From NCBI GenBank assembly GCA_002747015.1, contig NVXI01000006.1:81191-105777 (forward strand): a stretch of DNA of 24,587 bases, in the 5' to 3' direction. A program made the translations under genes and the position numbers. The DNA is from Zetaproteobacteria bacterium (GTDB lineage: Bacteria; Pseudomonadota; Alphaproteobacteria; Micavibrionales; Micavibrionaceae). Below the pieces are notes generated by a model. That model was not told the origin of the DNA and did no database searches. It saw only the letters and a program-made list of their open reading frames with translations. Below, piece after piece: positions 23,838 through 24,587 of this stretch (position 1 is its first letter; each line of letters opens with the position of its first letter).

Positions 23838-24587
23838 TTAGGCGGCTTTCTTTTTTGTCACTTCTTTTTTCTTTGGAACACTTTTTTCAGTTTCGTTTGC
23901 CGGTTGAACCATTTCAATTGTGCGTGTTGGGAAGGGAATTGAAATTCCGTCTTTATCTAGCGCTTCTTTTATGGCCTTCATTGTATCAGCTTTTATAGAT
24001 GCAACATCTGATCTGTCTGACCATATGCGTAATGTTATATCCACAGATGATTCGCCTAAATTTGTAACCATTATTTTTGGCTCTTTGCCATCTTCTGTGA
24101 AAATACGCTCATCTTTCGAGATGGTTTTTTCAATGGTTTTGAACGCCTTGTTTATATCATCATTATAGCTGATACCGAAAATGAGGTCTTGGCGACGGGT
24201 ATCGTTGCGTGAAAAGTTTTTGATGTCTGTGTTCCATAATTTGCTGTTTGGTACAAAAATATACACATTTTCAGATGTGGATAGTTCTGTCACGAAAAGA
24301 CCGAGTGATTTTACAGTGCCTGTTGTTCCACCACATGAAATAAAATCACCGACATCGAACGGACGTAGAATAAGCAGCATAACCCCTGCGGAGACATTAC
24401 TGAGTGTTCCTTGTAAGGCAAGACCAATGGCAAGACCTGCTGCGCCTAAGATGGCCAGTAGGCTGACTATCTGTACACCGAATTGTTGAAGAATCATCAC
24501 ACTGGCTAATGTCAAAATGGTATATTTTGCCATGGCACCAAGAAAACTTTTTAAGGTGTCATCCAGTTTTTTAATATTCTGAATTAT
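23838..24587 (-). CDS. MscS-family mechanosensitive channel, 5' end beyond the window
   Basis: Inner-membrane channel that opens under membrane tension and releases solutes on osmotic downshock. The frame stays open to the window edge: 18 codons upstream of the first visible ATG (24533) read on as KKLDDTLKSFLGAM, typical MscS sequence before the second membrane helix. That ATG is therefore internal and the N-terminus is missing. Visible parts are the pore helix (GAAGLAIGLALQGTLSNVSAG), the beta domain start LILRPFDVGDFI, the conserved FVPNSKLWN, and the C-terminal alpha/beta domain ending PFPTRTIEM. A Lys-rich tail (KKKEVTKKKAA) closes it. A strong terminator follows at 23744-23771. Confidence 0.92.
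   Translation of the reverse strand: MIQNIKKLDDTLKSFLGAMAKYTILTLASVMILQQFGVQIVSLLAILGAAGLAIGLALQGTLSNVSAGVMLLILRPFDVGDFISCGGTTGTVKSLGLFVTELSTSENVYIFVPNSKLWNTDIKNFSRNDTRRQDLIFGISYNDDINKAFKTIEKTISKDERIFTEDGKEPKIMVTNLGESSVDITLRIWSDRSDVASIKADTMKAIKEALDKDGISIPFPTRTIEMVQPANETEKSVPKKKEVTKKKAA

Overview
This window reads as a chromosomal segment of a fairly AT-rich Gram-negative bacterium, most likely an alphaproteobacterium of a low-GC lineage. The evidence is the SerC subtype (about 390 aa, N-terminal [11 protein letters not shown] block), the serC/serA neighbourhood, a response regulator with the Y-x-GPxR tail common after receiver domains in alphaproteobacteria, and a CtrA-like TTAA-N7-TTAA box. 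The genus cannot be named from sequence alone. No rRNA, tRNA, CRISPR array, transposase or phage gene was seen.

Layout. 1-3550: serine biosynthesis. serC and serA are both on the + strand, separated by a small unrecognised gene on the - strand. serA has a leader whose Shine-Dalgarno sequence is buried in an 11-pair stem. 3548-4531 (-): a response regulator with a helical C-terminal domain and a promoter that would give a leaderless mRNA. It is divergent from the next unit. 4695-16971 (+): a complete type I secretion locus. It encodes a 2245-residue repetitive RTX/VWA surface protein, a TolC-family outer-membrane channel, a LapB/HlyB-class ABC exporter and an HlyD/LapC-class adaptor. The last two genes overlap by 8 bases. 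The C-terminal secretion signal of the big protein fits export by the three downstream proteins. 16969-17113: two overlapping inverted repeats, the first resembling a TA-flanked MITE that meets the adaptor stop codon. 17152-17721 (-): a small secreted protein. 17952-20595 (+): thrS and infC, the latter probably starting at AUU. 20661-21173 (+): a degenerate receiver-like protein. 21416-22129 (+): cvpA. 22136-23659 (-): purF, convergent with cvpA and of the E. coli (non-Fe-S) type. 23838 to the window end (-): a 5'-truncated MscS-family channel followed by a clear rho-independent terminator.

Functionally the window joins housekeeping metabolism and translation (serine, purine, Thr-tRNA, IF3) to a surface-adhesin secretion locus. 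The least explained signals are RNA- or DNA-level: the serA and adhesin leaders, the inverted repeats after the adaptor gene, an 18-bp perfect palindrome before the TolC gene, and regularly spaced cysteines in the adhesin. I did not find a wholly new multi-gene system.
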